NCBI GenBank assembly: GCA_029721435.1
Contig: CM056583.1
Coordinates: forward strand, 92,398,575 to 92,462,574
Reading direction: 5' to 3'
Length of the DNA: 64,000 bases
Origin: Gymnothorax reevesii
Lineage: Eukaryota; Chordata; Actinopteri; Anguilliformes; Muraenidae
The position numbers and the translations under genes were made by a program. The notes beneath the pieces were generated by a model. It worked only from the letters and a program-made list of their open reading frames with translations. It was not told where the DNA came from and ran no database searches. This document shows, piece after piece, positions 7,772 to 18,066 of the stretch; position 1 is the stretch's first letter, and every line of letters starts with the position of its first letter.

Positions 7772-10700
7772 TAGAAGTCCAAGTGTATCATTTATAGCAG
7801 ACAAATATGGGAACCACATGTAAAAATTTGAGATCTCTATCACAAGGAACGACTGCGTTACACGTGCTCAAGCAAAAAAGTGTTACTATCATCCCCGGTC
7901 TCCCCTATTGATACTGAAAGAAAAAATAACAGGTATATTTCGACTCTTTGACTGCTTTTTAAAAACAAAGATCTTGCATATAATTTAACAAACTAACACG
8001 CACACACACATGCGCATACACACACGCACACAGACACACACACCCACACACACGCGCGCGCGCACACACAACCGACATACACTCCCGCTTAAATGAAAAA
8101 CTTAGTTAAAACCTATTTCCAACATAAAATTCTACTTTGAAACTCGCATTTACCAGCTTACTTCACACGATTTTATCATTTCTTAAAGTCAAAAGACTTT
8201 AATATGACGCATGAAAAACATGGCTGATACACTGACCAAAAAAGGCCCTGCTTGTTTTTTCACACAGGTAGAAAAATTAACTGGTATTTTTTGACTCTTT
8301 GACTGTTTTTAAAAAACTAAGACCTTGCTTGTAATTTAACAAACTAACACACATACACACACACAAACACGCACACACGACCTGCTAGCACTCCCGCTCA
8401 AATGAGAAACTTAGTTAAAACCTATATTCAATATAAAATTCCTGGATATACTTTGAAACTCGCATTTTTAGAAACACAGACTTAACAAACTAATGTTGCA
8501 TTGATATTTATGAAAATGGTTTATCTGTAATCGAGAATATCGGTATTTATTGATTGTTACTCATTTTCAAGACTGGATGCAATATATTACAAATAAAGTA
8601 CTTGTAAGTGATAAATACTAAGCATTATCAAATACAAAATACTGAAAATATTTTACACGGCCAGTTAAAAATCCTTAATCAAGAAGTAGATGGTGACGCA
8701 CGACTTCAATTCGCCGTTAGTGCGGAACTGCGATTAACCATGTAGCCTATTCAATAAGTGAACCTGGGACGAATAACAAGAAGTAGGCCTGAAATCTTTC
8801 ACCGGTGATGGTTATTTAAAGATGCGCTTGTGCAAGCATTACTCGCACTTCTTTCGTCAACTAGCCCTACATTACAACTTTTTGGTAACTTTTCTTTTTC
8901 CACGCACATCGCGCCGAAAAACTGGTAAATTTTCTTTCTTTCTTTTTCCTTTACATACACTTATCCACTGCACTGCTTTATGTTACCCGTTTTAACACTT
9001 CTTGCTCTCATATTTTTTCTGCTTTAAATCACGGTTTTCTCTCCAGAACTCTTTAACACAATTAAATAAATGTTTTAAAAGGGTTATCCCTACAAAAAAA
9101 AACGTAAAACACGCTAAAACACACTAAAATGTATAAAATTCTCTCTCCGCACCAGAACGTGCAAGGGGAGGGTGAGAGGGCGGTGCAGAATCTCACTCAC
9201 ACACAGCCTCCCCGGAGAGGGTGAGAAGAGGAGAGGGGGGAGGATTAGGGAGAAGGGCGGTAATTACTTATGGTGGGAAAGTATGATTGTTTAAAAAATA
9301 ATGACAACCCGTTAGAAAAATATTTAGCGCAGTGTCCCAAAAGCGTATTAATGAAACATCCTGAGACCTATGACCTCAGAGAGCAATTTCACGCCCCATA
9401 GCTGTGCGCATCTCCGCACCTTCAAAAACATATAGACCACCAACCAGCGCATTCCCATGCACAATTTCAGAATAATATATCATTTCATGTTTACTCTTTT
9501 CACCTTGAGTGTTCCCAGGCCTTCAAAAACTTTGGAATGTGAATACCCTGTTGCCTAGGCCACCTCAAAACCTTTTAAATTAAGATTGCGAATACTGCGG
9601 ATGTTATTTTCAAAATAATTATTCAGTCATGTTTATATGCGGCCGTTCATAGTTCTGAACAATTTCGCTCCCTCCATTCAATAACTTGACATTGTGAACG
9701 TGCTTAATGTATGATTTTCTCGCACTTTTTAAAATCAATACGAAGGCCCAGGAAAATCCTTAATACATAGCAATGACCGCCAGGAACAATCTCACAACAC
9801 GCAGACACCCGTATCGTTCAGACCACTGCCCTGGGTAAGTTTCATTACCCTATTAATTCTCGACAGAAAATTTCATTCATGAATCGCTACCCCAACACCG
9901 GCTCCGCCGTCCCATGGTGTCCCACACACCAACACCCCCGCCGGTATCAACCCCGCTCCACCTGTGTAAGTTTATTATTCTCCTGCTTTTTACAGAAGTC
10001 GTTCGCACATCAGTCATCCCGAATTCAGCTGTTGTTTTTAAAATGACAGCTGTGCGCATCCGCAAGTTCCGCCAACTCAGCAACGCGCTCAAACACCTGT
10101 CGGATTCAACCCCTCCCCTCCTGGGTAAGTTTTATCGGTCTCCTGCTTTTTTTAAGAAAGTCGTTAGCGCATCAATCACACCTAATTCAGCTGTTGTTTT
10201 AAAAATGATGACAGTGCGCATTCGCAAGTTCCGCCGTCCCATGGTGTCACACACCAACACCTGTCGGATTCAAACCTAGCTCCCCCTGTGTTAGTTTTAC
10301 AGTTTTCCCGCTTTTTACAGAAGTCGTTCGCTCATCAATGCACAATCAATCATTCCGTGGCTTGCACCATCCCCGCAAGCCCCGCCCTCCCATGTGGACC
10401 GACCACTTCCAATGCCAACAGTCAGACACACAGAGAGACACAGACCAGGGAAGAAGACGTACAGAATTAACACTCTGCATGGAAACCAGCCTTACTGCGC
10501 ACTTCTTTCGTCAACTACATTACAACTTTTTGGTAACTTTACTTTTCCACGCACATCACGCCGAAAAACTGGTAAATAATTTGCTTTCTCTCTTTCACCT
10601 TTATTTATTTCCTTTATTTTAACACTTCATTCTCTCATTTTTTCTGCTTTAAAAAACACTCTTTTCTCTCCGAAACTCTCCGAATTTAAACGCTCTTTCA

Positions 10701-11239
10701 TTTCTTTCGTTACACCACACAACCAACAAAACTCTTGAAATAAAGTTTTACCACTTTTAACTTTCACCGAAACTCTCCGAATTTAAACGCTCTTTCGTTT
10801 CTTTCGTTACACCACACAACCAACAAAACTCTTGAAATAAAGTTTTACCACTTTTAACTTTCACATCACCCTTCCAACCACTCATATAATAACCGTTTTA
10901 AAAACCACCAAACTATAACACCAGAAAATAAATGCTTTAAAAGGCTCATCCCCACAAAAAACGTAAAACACACTAAAATGTATAAAATTCTCTCCCTGCT
11001 CCAGAACGTTCAAGGGGGAAGGGGGTGGGGACTTGGGACGGTGCTGAATCTCACTCACACACAGCCCCCACCTCGGAGAGGGAGAGAAGAGGCGAGGGGG
11101 GAGGATTAGGAGAAAAGGGGGGAGAGGGATTTTGATACTATTTTTATTTTTTGCATATGACCCCCAAGTGAACTCTTCAACTCATTAAAAAGCCATCAAT
11201 CATTTTTTTTGACATAAGCCACATCCAATTACTCTCTCT
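7767..11239 (-). repeat. Right terminal inverted repeat of the Polinton-like element (about 3.5 kb)
   Basis: Reverse complement of 873-4165 throughout. It is about 180 bases longer than the left arm, and the extra length lies at about 10690-10935. Mirror copies of all arm repeats are present, and the frames at 9914-10279, 10288-10470 and 10338-10622 mirror those of the left arm. Confidence 0.95.
10683..10940 (-). repeat. Right-arm-specific duplication
   Basis: The block CCGAATTTAAACGCTCTTTCxTTTCTTTCG ... TTTAACTTTCAC (about 95 bases) occurs twice in tandem (from about 10680 and 10777). It is followed by a stretch (CATCACCCTTCCAACC ...) absent from the left arm. It shows the arms have started to diverge or that one arm lost sequence. 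Confidence 0.75.
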
Positions 11240-11245
11240 CCTAAT
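11240..11245 (+). repeat. Target site duplication CCTAAT, right copy
   Basis: Matches 867-872 exactly and joins directly to the continuing gypsy frame. Confidence 0.95.
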
Positions 11246-12556
11246 GTTCCAAGGAGAGTTTCTATAGCCTCTCATGATGTAGATGTTGGTGATGCCAAAC
11301 CAATTAAACAGCATCCGTACCGGATGAATCCTGAAAAGAGAAAGATTGCTGAGAAAGAGGTTGAGTACATGTTAGAACATGATATTATCAGACCCTCCAA
11401 CTCAGATTGGAGTTCACCCTGTGTGCTAGTTCCAAAACCTGATGGAAGTACTAGATTCTGTACAGATTATCGCAAAGTCAATGCTGTAACTAGAACTGAT
11501 GTGTTTCCAATACCTAGGATTGATGATTGTATCGATAGAGTAGGGCAAGCAAAGCTTCTGACCAAGATTGATTTATTGAAGGGTTATTGGTGTGTGCCTT
11601 TAACTGAGAGGGCCAAGAGCATCTCTGCTTTTGCCACACCATCTGGGTTATACCAGTATGAAGTCCTACCCTTTGGCATGAAAAATGCCCCAGCCACGTT
11701 CCAAAGGATGATACAGTCTACAATCGCCGGATTGCCACACACGAGTGCATACATCGATGACCTGATCACATGGAGTGACTCCTGGGAAGAACATCTGAAA
11801 GATGTAGAGACGTTGTTCAAGCGCCTGACCCAGGCTAACCTGACTGTTAACCTGAACAAGAGTGATTTTGGTTGTGCTACTGTCACCTATCTTGGTTACG
11901 TCATAGGCCAGGGTAAGGTGGCACCCATAAATGCTTAAGTCCAAGCCATCATTGAATTTCCAGCTCCTGACAACAAAAAAGCTTTGCGCCGCTTCCTTAG
12001 AATGATCGGGCACTACTGCAAGTTCTGCAAGAACTTTGCTGAGATTGCTCTCAGTCTCACTAACCAACTGGAGAAAGGTGTAAAGTTCACTTGGGATGAT
12101 GCATGCCAGAGAGCCTTCGATCGCCTGAAGTCTCTGCTGTGTCACTTCCCCGTGCTCAAATCTCCTGACTTCAACAAACCGTTCTCCATCGCGGTCGATG
12201 CTAGTGACCAAGCTTGTGGATCTGTGCTCCTACAGAGAAGTGACTCTGATGACATTGAGCATCCCGTGGCATACTTCTCCAGGAAGTTCAATCGCCACCA
12301 AAGGAACTATTCCACAATAGAGAAGGAGCTGTTGGCTCTGGTTCTATCTTTATAACACTTTGATGTTTATGTTTTTACTGGGCAAAAGCCAATGATTGTG
12401 AACACAGACCACAATCCGTTAATGTTTTTGAGTAAGATGAAAAACAAGAATCGGAGATTGTTGAATTGGAGTTTGATTTTACAAGAGTTTGACTTGGAAA
12501 TTAAGCATGTAAAGGGTACTGACAATGTAATTGCTGATTGCTTATCCCGTGGTTGA
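11246..12556 (+). pseudogene. Gypsy-A pol: reverse transcriptase and RNase H
   Basis: Continuation of the pol frame after the insertion. Reverse transcriptase motifs in order: IKQHPYR entry strand, SSPCVLVPKPDGSTRFCTDYR, LTKIDLLKGYW, FGMKNAPATFQRMI, and the catalytic YIDDLI (Y-x-D-D) near 11745-11765. RNase H follows with VDASDQACGSVLLQ, TIEKELLAL, and NTDHNPLMFL, and the frame ends with VIADCLSRG and TGA at 12554-12556. Two in-frame stops (11936-11938, replacing the Lys codon present in Gypsy-B, and 12353-12355) make it inactive. Confidence 0.9.
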
Positions 12557-12680
12557 GAATGTATATATATCACGCGTTTATTTGAATATTGTATTACATG
12601 TATGTATAGAAAAGTGTCCACTTAACCATCTTGTATTGAAAAGAAAAAATTTGCCTTTATGAGTCAAAATATTTTCCTTT

Positions 12681-12691
12681 TGGAATGGAGG
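12681..12691 (+). promoter_or_regulatory. Probable polypurine tract of Gypsy-A
   Basis: TGGAATGGAGG lies directly before the LTR start TGTAAT. A purine run at this place primes plus-strand DNA synthesis in LTR retrotransposons. Confidence 0.6.
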
Positions 12692-13163
12692 TGTAATCTG
12701 AATAGAATATTTAGCTTTTTTTTGTTAAGACCAGACTGGAGATAGGTTTGGGCATGTTTTAGGCATGTCTGGGACAAGTCCCAGAGAAAAATTTAAAAAA
12801 GCCTAAAAAGGTTGGAGGGGTCTGCAAAAGAGTATAAAAGGAGTAAAATTGAGACAGTAAAATAGTAGGAGAAATTGCAAGGAGAAGGATACATGTGACC
12901 AGACCTGTCATTCTGTTCAAGACCTGTGAAGCTTTTAGTGGATTTTTGCCTGTGTTAGAGCATTTTCCTCACCCAGGACATCACCAAGCAACCCACCAAA
13001 GGGACTGTTAATATTCCTGTTTTTGTATATAATCAATCTTGGTCTGTAGAGTAGAGTAGTTTGTTGTTAGTTGCCTTTGTTTAATTAAATGCGTTTTAGT
13101 TTTAAAATTTTTGTCTGTCATCCTTTGCTGTCGTTAATGTCATAACAAATTGGGGCCATAACA
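12692..13163 (+). repeat. 3' LTR of Gypsy-A (472 bp)
   Basis: Begins TGTAAT and ends GGGGCCATAACA, the same ends as the LTRs at 23004-23490, 35532-36016 and 55602-56081. A TATA box (AGTATAAAAG, 12831-12840) is well placed for the element's own promoter. The end region contains the conserved TGTCTGTCATCC and CAAATTGGGGCC motifs. It is followed at once by LINE sequence. Confidence 0.85.
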
Positions 13164-13167
13164 AATT

Positions 13168-13405
13168 TTAGGCAAGCAAACTTTGACAGAATGCGCTCAT
13201 ATCTAAGTGAAATAAAATGGGAGACACTCCTGGACTGTGAGTCCGTAAATGAGATGTGGGAAAGATTTAAAATGGTTTTATTTGAATCACAATGCAGATT
13301 CATTCCAAAGGTGTCCAAAAGTAAGCTGAAAAAGCAAAATTCTCAGTGGATGACCAAAAGTTTTCGAAGGATTTTGAGGGAAAAGAGGAATCTTTAGAAG
13401 ATTTA
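13168..13405 (+). pseudogene. LINE copy 1, endonuclease/RT linker segment
   Basis: Encodes the segment FDRMRSYLSEIKWETLLDC, then EMWERFKMVLFESQC, then KLKKQNSQWMTKS, matching the same region in the other two LINE copies. Cut by the Tc1 element after the TA at 13404-13405. Confidence 0.8.
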
Positions 13406-13520
13406 CAAAACCCAAAACCAATGAAGTTGGCACGTTGTGTAAATCGTAAATAAAAACAGAATACAATGATTTGCAAATCCTTTTCAACCTATATTCTATT
13501 GAATACACTGCAAAGACAAG
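13406..13520 (+). repeat. Tc1 left terminal inverted repeat
   Basis: About 115 bp, reverse complement at 14902-15016. The ends read CAAAACCCAAAACCA on the left and CTTAACCCAAAACCA on the right (read inward), so the outermost three bases differ. Confidence 0.88.
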
Positions 13521-13766
13521 TTACTTAATGTTCGAACAGGTAAACTTTGTAATTTTTTGCAAATATTAGCTCATTTGGAATTTGATGCCTGCAACATGTT
13601 TCAAAAAAACTGGCACAAGTGGCAAAAAAGACTGAGAGTTGAGGAATGCTCATCAAACACTTATTTGGAACATCCCACAGGTGAACGGGCTAATTGGGAA
13701 CAGGTGGGTGCCATGATTGGGTATAAAAGCAGCTTCCCTGAAATGTTCAGTCATTCACAAACAAGG

Positions 13767-14897
13767 ATGGGGCGAGGGTCACCACTTAGGGAACAAATGC
13801 GTGAGCTGATAGTCGAACAGTTTAAAAACAACATTCCTCAACGAGCTATTGCAAGAAATTTAGGGATTTCATCATCTACGGTCCGTAATATCGTCAAAAG
13901 GTTCAGAGAATCTGGAGAAATCACTGCACGTAAGCGACAAGGCCGAAAACCAACATTGAATGCCCGTGACCATCGATCCCTCAGGGGGTACTGCATCAAA
14001 AACCGACGTCAGTGTGTAAAGGACATCACCACATGGGCTCAGGAACACTTCAGAAAACCACTGTCAGTAACTACAGTTCCTCGCTACATCTGCAAGTGCA
14101 AGTTAAAACTCTACAATGCAAAGCGAAAGCCATTTATCAACAGCACCCAGAAACGCCGCCGGCTTCGCTGGGCCCAAGCTCATCTAAGATGGACTGATGC
14201 AAAGTGGAAAAGTGTTCTGTGGTCAGATGAGTCCACATTTCAAATTGTTTTTGGAAACTGTGGACGTCGTGTCCTCCGGACCAAAGAGGAAAAGAACCAT
14301 CCGGACTGTTATAGGCGCAAAGCTCAAAAGCCAGCATCTGTGATGGTATGGGGGTGTATTAGTGCCCAAGGCATGGGCAACTTACACATACGTGAAGGCA
14401 CCATTAATGCTGAAAGGTACATACAGGTTTTGGAGCAACATATGTTGCCATCCAAGCAACGTCTTTTTCACGGACGCCCCTGCTTATTTCAGCAAGACAA
14501 TGCCAAGCCACATTCTGCACGTGTTACAACAGCATGGCTCCGTAGTAAAAGAGTGCTGGTACTAGACTGGCCTGCCTGTAGTCCAGACCTGTCTCCCATT
14601 GAAAATGTGTGGCGCATTATGAAGTGTAAAATACGACAAGGGAGACCCCGGACTGTTGAACAACTTACGCTGTACATCAAGCAAGAATGGGAAAGAGTTC
14701 CACCTGAAAAGCTTCAAAAATTGGTCTCCTCAGTTCCCAAACATTTACTGAGTGTTGTTAAAAGGAAAGGCGATGTAACACAGTGGTTTAAAAGGCCCCT
14801 GTGCCAACTTTTTTGCAATGTGTTGCTGCCTTTAAATTCTCAGTTAATGATTATTTATTTATTTTTTGCAAATAAAGTTTCTCAGTTTGAACATTAA
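13767..14897 (+). CDS. Tc1-like transposase
   Basis: Cuts the element out of DNA and inserts it at TA. I chose the ATG at 13767 (MGRGSPLREQMRELIVEQF), the usual kind of Tc1 start; the frame is open further upstream to 13557 but that part is outside the family pattern. Domains: a paired-type helix-turn-helix pair (AIARNLGISSSTVRNIVKRF, then KPLSVTTVPRYI), an arginine-rich GRKP link (KRQGRKPTL), and the DDE catalytic core with Asp in LWSDESTF, Asp in FQQDNAKPH and Glu in SPIENVW. The spacing of the last two is 34 residues (DD34E), as expected for Tc1. The frame has no stop and runs about 376 codons, longer than the usual 340 because of the C-terminal tail after VTQWF. Confidence 0.92.
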   Translation: MGRGSPLREQMRELIVEQFKNNIPQRAIARNLGISSSTVRNIVKRFRESGEITARKRQGRKPTLNARDHRSLRGYCIKNRRQCVKDITTWAQEHFRKPLSVTTVPRYICKCKLKLYNAKRKPFINSTQKRRRLRWAQAHLRWTDAKWKSVLWSDESTFQIVFGNCGRRVLRTKEEKNHPDCYRRKAQKPASVMVWGCISAQGMGNLHIREGTINAERYIQVLEQHMLPSKQRLFHGRPCLFQQDNAKPHSARVTTAWLRSKRVLVLDWPACSPDLSPIENVWRIMKCKIRQGRPRTVEQLTLYIKQEWERVPPEKLQKLVSSVPKHLLSVVKRKGDVTQWFKRPLCQLFCNVLLPLNSQLMIIYLFFANKVSQFEH

Positions 14898-14901
14898 ACA
14901 T

Positions 14902-15016
14902 CTTGTCTTTGGAGTGTATTCAATTGAATATAAGTTGAAAAGGATTTGCAAATCATTGTATTCTGTTTTTATCTACGATTTACATAACGTGCCAACTTCT
15001 CTGGTTTTGGGTTAAG
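14902..15016 (-). repeat. Tc1 right terminal inverted repeat
   Basis: Reverse complement of 13406-13520. The LINE frame resumes after the TA at 15017. Confidence 0.88.
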
Positions 15017-15018
15017 TA

Positions 15019-17084
15019 CATAAAGGATAACAAAGAGAATACTAAGGCTGAATACTGTAAAATGCGGGCTGTGGTCAAAAGAGAGCTGAGGAATACTAGA
15101 AGACTGTATGAAAGACAAATTGCTGAGGGAGCAAAAACTAACCCTTAGCGCATCTTTCAGTACTGTAGCAGAAAAAGGAAAGTTCAAAGGTTAAGTGCAT
15201 AAAGAATAAAAACGGATCGCTGCTATTTGATAACAAGGATATTGCGAGTGCCTTAAACAGTTACTATGTTGAGAATTTTACCTCAGAGGGGGTCTTTATT
15301 TGGCCAGAGGGCATGTTAAATGTTCAAGATTATTTAGCGGAAATTGAGGTTCGGGATAACGAAGTATTACACAAGTTGCATAAACTAAAGACAGATCAGG
15401 CAGCGGGTCCTGATGGCTTATATCCTAGAGTGCTCAGGGAAGTTGGTGAGATCATCTTTAAGCCGCTATCCACCATCTTCAGACGGTCTTTAGAAACTGG
15501 AGAAATACCAAATGATTGGAAACAGGGCAATATAATACCAATATATAAGAAAGGGGACTGTACCGAGCCAGGAAATTACAGGCCAGTCAGTTTAACTTGC
15601 ATTGCGTGCAAAATATTGGAATCTATCATAAAAGATGAGCTGGACTTATTTCTTGAACGTAACAGTATCTTGAGGGATAACCAACATGGTTTTTGCAAGG
15701 GAAGGTCATGCCTGACAAACCCTCTGGAATTTTTTGAAGAGGCCACCAAGACTTATGACCAGAGCTGGGCTTATGACATCATATACTTGGATTGTAAGAA
15801 AGCATTCGATACAGTACCGCATAAGAGACTAATTTTTGAGCTCCATTGGAGTTACAGGTGGTATTTTGGAGTGGATTCAAAACTGGTTACAAGACAGAAC
15901 AGAAAGAGTAGTGGTCAGTGGTTTCTCATCTGAGCTAGCTATGGTGGGGAGCGGCGTCCCCCAAGGATCGGTGTTGGGGCCCTTGCTGTTCCTCATCTAC
16001 ATTAATGACCTTGATGGTAATAGAGAGAAGATTGGTTAAATTTGCAGATGATACTAAATTGGGGGGTTCAGGGTCCACTAAAGTGATTCAGGATGATTTG
16101 GATAGAATCCAGAATTGGGCAGAAATGTGGAAAATTAAATTTAATAGAGCAAAATGTAAAGTTGCACAGTTGTAAAGTTATGTAATAAATAAATTAGACG
16201 GTATTACTTCCTGGGAGGTTTAAAACTGGAATGTGCTGTACACGAGAAATATCTGGGAGTGATTGTTGACCATTGTGCCGTAGCAGTTAAAAAAGCCAAT
16301 CGGGTGCTGGGATACATTGCCAAAAGTATTGAGTTCAAATCAAAGAGGTGATGCTTCTTTTGTTCAACATATTCGTCAGACCACATCTGGAGTGTTGTGT
16401 ACAGTTCTGGGGACCATACTTTAAGAAAGATATAGAGGCTCTCGAGAAAGTTCAGGGAAGAGCCACTAAGCATATTCCAAGTATAAAAGATGAAAGCTAT
16501 GAGAAGACGCTGAAGATCCTTAATCTCTTTAGTCTTAGGAAAAGGAGACTACGGGGTGATTTGATTGAGGTCTTTAAATATGTTAAAGGGATTAACAAAG
16601 TGAATTATGTAGGATACCTTCGACTAAGTGTTGTGAGTAGAACTCGGGGTCACAAATGGAACTTGACAAAAGATAAATTTAGCACTGATATTCGCGAATA
16701 TTTCTTCACCCAAAGAGTAATTTCAATGTGGAATAGCTTGCCTGACATATTCCAAGTATAAAAGATGAAAGCTATGAGAAGACGCTGAAGATCCTTAATC
16801 TCTTTAGTCTTAGGAAAAGGAGACTAAGGGGTGATTTGATTGAGGTCTTTAAATATGTTAAAGGGATTAACAAAGTGAATTATGTAGGATACCTTCGACT
16901 AAGTGTTGTGAGTAGAACTCGGGGTCACAAATGGAACTTGACAAAAGATAAATTTAGCACTGATATTCGCAAATATTTCTTCACCCAAAGAGTAATTTCA
17001 ATGTGGAATAGCTTGCCTGACCATATTGTTGAGGCAGAGACATTGGGGGTTTTCAAGAGCCGGCTTGAGTCATTGAGTATCTGA
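15019..17084 (+). pseudogene. LINE copy 1 reverse transcriptase and C-terminal part
   Basis: Reverse transcriptase blocks visible in order: [79 protein letters not shown], then the FADD catalytic block (in another frame near 16040). After this come FVRPHLECCVQFWGPYF, the LRKRRLRGDLIEVFKYV block and FFTQRVISMWNSLPD, the typical CR1-clade C-terminus. Frames are broken by a stop at 15146-15148 (after KTNP), a shift near 15188, another near 15840 and several after 16040. Confidence 0.85.
16471..17020 (+). repeat. 275-bp tandem duplication inside LINE copy 1
   Basis: CATATTCCAAGTATAAAAGATG starts at 16471 and again at 16746. The two units are almost identical through the RVISMWNSLPD coding block. 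The second unit then continues into the normal LINE end (CATATTGTTGAGGCAGAG), so the duplication arose in this copy. Confidence 0.9.
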
Positions 17085-17165
17085 AGGGATATATTCACAG
17101 TAGTATAAAGAAATTGGCGAGTGGAGTTGGGCTGAAAGGCCTGTTCTTGCCATTCATGTTATGTT

Positions 17166-17387
17166 CTGTTGACTTGCGGTAGTACTCGATCATTCCAAGG
17201 ATCCACATAGATTTTTTGTTGCCAGGAATTGAAAAGTCCATGATGGCTTGGACTTTAGCATTTATGGGTGCCACCTTACCCTGGCCTATGACGTAGCCAA
17301 GATACGTGACAGTAGCACAACCAAAGTCACTCTTTAGGTTAACAGTCAGGTTAGCCTGGGTCAAGCGCTGGAACAACGTCTCAACAT
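17166..17387 (-). pseudogene. Gypsy-B reverse transcriptase fragment
   Basis: Encodes FQRLTQANLTVNLKSDFGCA, TYLGYVIGQGKVAPINAKVQ and a stretch ending GMIEYYRKS, the palm/thumb part just after the catalytic YxDD in Gypsy-A. It lacks the catalytic residues. The Lys codon that became a stop in Gypsy-A is intact here. Confidence 0.88.
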
Positions 17388-18061
17388 CAAGTGGAATGAA
17401 ACCGCTCTAAGGCACCCTGACTCTCAGGATGATAGCCACTGGAAAGAGTCTGCTTTGCACCTAGTTCATACACAACCTGCTGAAACAATCTAGAAGTGAA
17501 ATTGCTACCTTAGTCTGACTGAATTTCCCTGGGAAGGCCAAACAACATGAAGAACTTTATCAAAGCCCTCGAGATTGCAGTTGTCTTGATGTTGCATAGA
17601 CGTATGGCTTCGGGGAGTCTGGTAGATGATTGTTAACAAGTACTGATTTCCAGATCTAGTCTTGGGTAATAGACACAATCAACACAATCAACAATGACCT
17701 TGGAGAAGGGCTCCCCAAATGCTAGGCTGCAATGGAGCTACAGGTGGGTCTAACTGGTGTTTTCCAACTACCTGACAAGTATGACAGGGTTTGCAACAGT
17801 TGGAAACATCTTTCCGAAGCCCAGGCCAAAAGAATTGTTTCATAATCTTGTCAACAGTCTTGTTTACACCAAGATGACCTCCTAAAGGTAAACTATGAGC
17901 TATTGTTAAGATTTCATTCCTGTCGACATTCAGAACAACAACTTGCTTGACCATTGCCTAATCTGCATTGGCAGGGATATCAGGAGGGTGCCACTTACGC
18001 AACAACACTCCATCCTTGAGATAATACACAATTGGGACTGCGTCTATGTCTTCATCAGGAA
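17388..18061 (-). pseudogene. Gypsy-B integrase fragment
   Basis: The N-terminal zinc domain shows the HHCC layout: His in LTIAHSLPLGGHLG, then Cys in CCKPCHTCQ. The core follows with the SDxGSNF-like and YHPESQGALERF regions in several frames near 17388-17560, broken by stops and shifts. The function would be cDNA integration. The gene is cut at both ends, by the solo LTR at 18067 and by the deletion at 17387. Confidence 0.8.
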
Positions 18062-18066
18062 GGGCT

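Larger units (their letters stand above)
873..11239. mobile_element. Polinton/Maverick-like palindromic element, 10.4 kb, probably non-autonomous
   Basis: The element starts AGAGAGAGTAATTGG and ends with the exact reverse complement. It is flanked by a 6-bp target duplication and sits in the pol frame of Gypsy-A. A 6-bp TSD with terminal AG/CT is the known signature of Polintons. The inverted arms are about 3.3 and 3.5 kb, far longer than the usual few hundred bases. The unique core (about 4166-7766) carries a CARD-like gene, a zinc-cluster ORF and antisense fragments resembling a Polinton packaging ATPase and a small Polinton protein. No protein-primed DNA polymerase B, integrase, protease or major capsid frame is visible, so it would depend on proteins supplied in trans. 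Borders are certain; the Polinton assignment is inference from termini, TSD size and the relics. Confidence 0.75.
1..13163 (+). mobile_element. Gypsy-A, Gmr1-type LTR retrotransposon, 5' part outside the window
   Basis: An LTR retrotransposon on the plus strand. The window opens inside its integrase, and the reading frame resumes after a 10.4-kb insertion with reverse transcriptase and RNase H, then ends in an LTR. Integrase therefore lies upstream of reverse transcriptase, the domain order known for Gmr1-type gypsy elements and opposite to ordinary Ty3/gypsy. The copy is dead: it has at least three in-frame stops and the Polinton-like insertion. It appears inserted in a CR1-like LINE, because LINE sequence starts directly after the LTR at 13164. 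The 5' LTR, gag and protease would lie before the window. Confidence 0.85.
13406..15016 (+). mobile_element. Tc1-like DNA transposon (1611 bp)
   Basis: Flanked by TA dinucleotides at 13404-13405 and 15017-15018, inside the LINE frame. Inverted repeats of about 115 bp (13406-13520 and 14902-15016) share GAAGTTGGCACGTT, ATAAAAACAGAATACAATGA and TTGCAAATCCTTTTCAAC. The transposase frame is open from end to end. The inverted repeats differ at few positions, so the copy is young relative to its LINE host. Confidence 0.93.
13164..17165 (+). mobile_element. CR1-like LINE copy 1, interrupted by Tc1
   Basis: A non-LTR retrotransposon copy on the plus strand. It begins in the linker between endonuclease and reverse transcriptase (QANFDRMRSYL...), is split by a Tc1 element at 13406-15016, and ends in a 3' region that gives way to a TTATG-type tail near 17150-17165. 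Two other copies of the same family lie at 23836-26368 (minus) and 53655-59740 (plus). Here a stop (15146-15148), at least two frameshifts and a 275-bp tandem duplication show it is dead. After 17165 Gypsy-B sequence begins in mid-RT, so the LINE probably inserted into Gypsy-B. Confidence 0.85.

Noticed and set aside
873..11239. Palindrome as an assembly artefact
   Set aside because: The core is unique, the arms differ by indels, and the 6-bp TSD restores the interrupted gypsy frame exactly.
873..11239. Herpesvirus-like or piggyBac (Teratorn-type) insertion
   Set aside because: The TSD is CCTAAT and not TTAA, and no piggyBac transposase or herpesvirus gene is visible.
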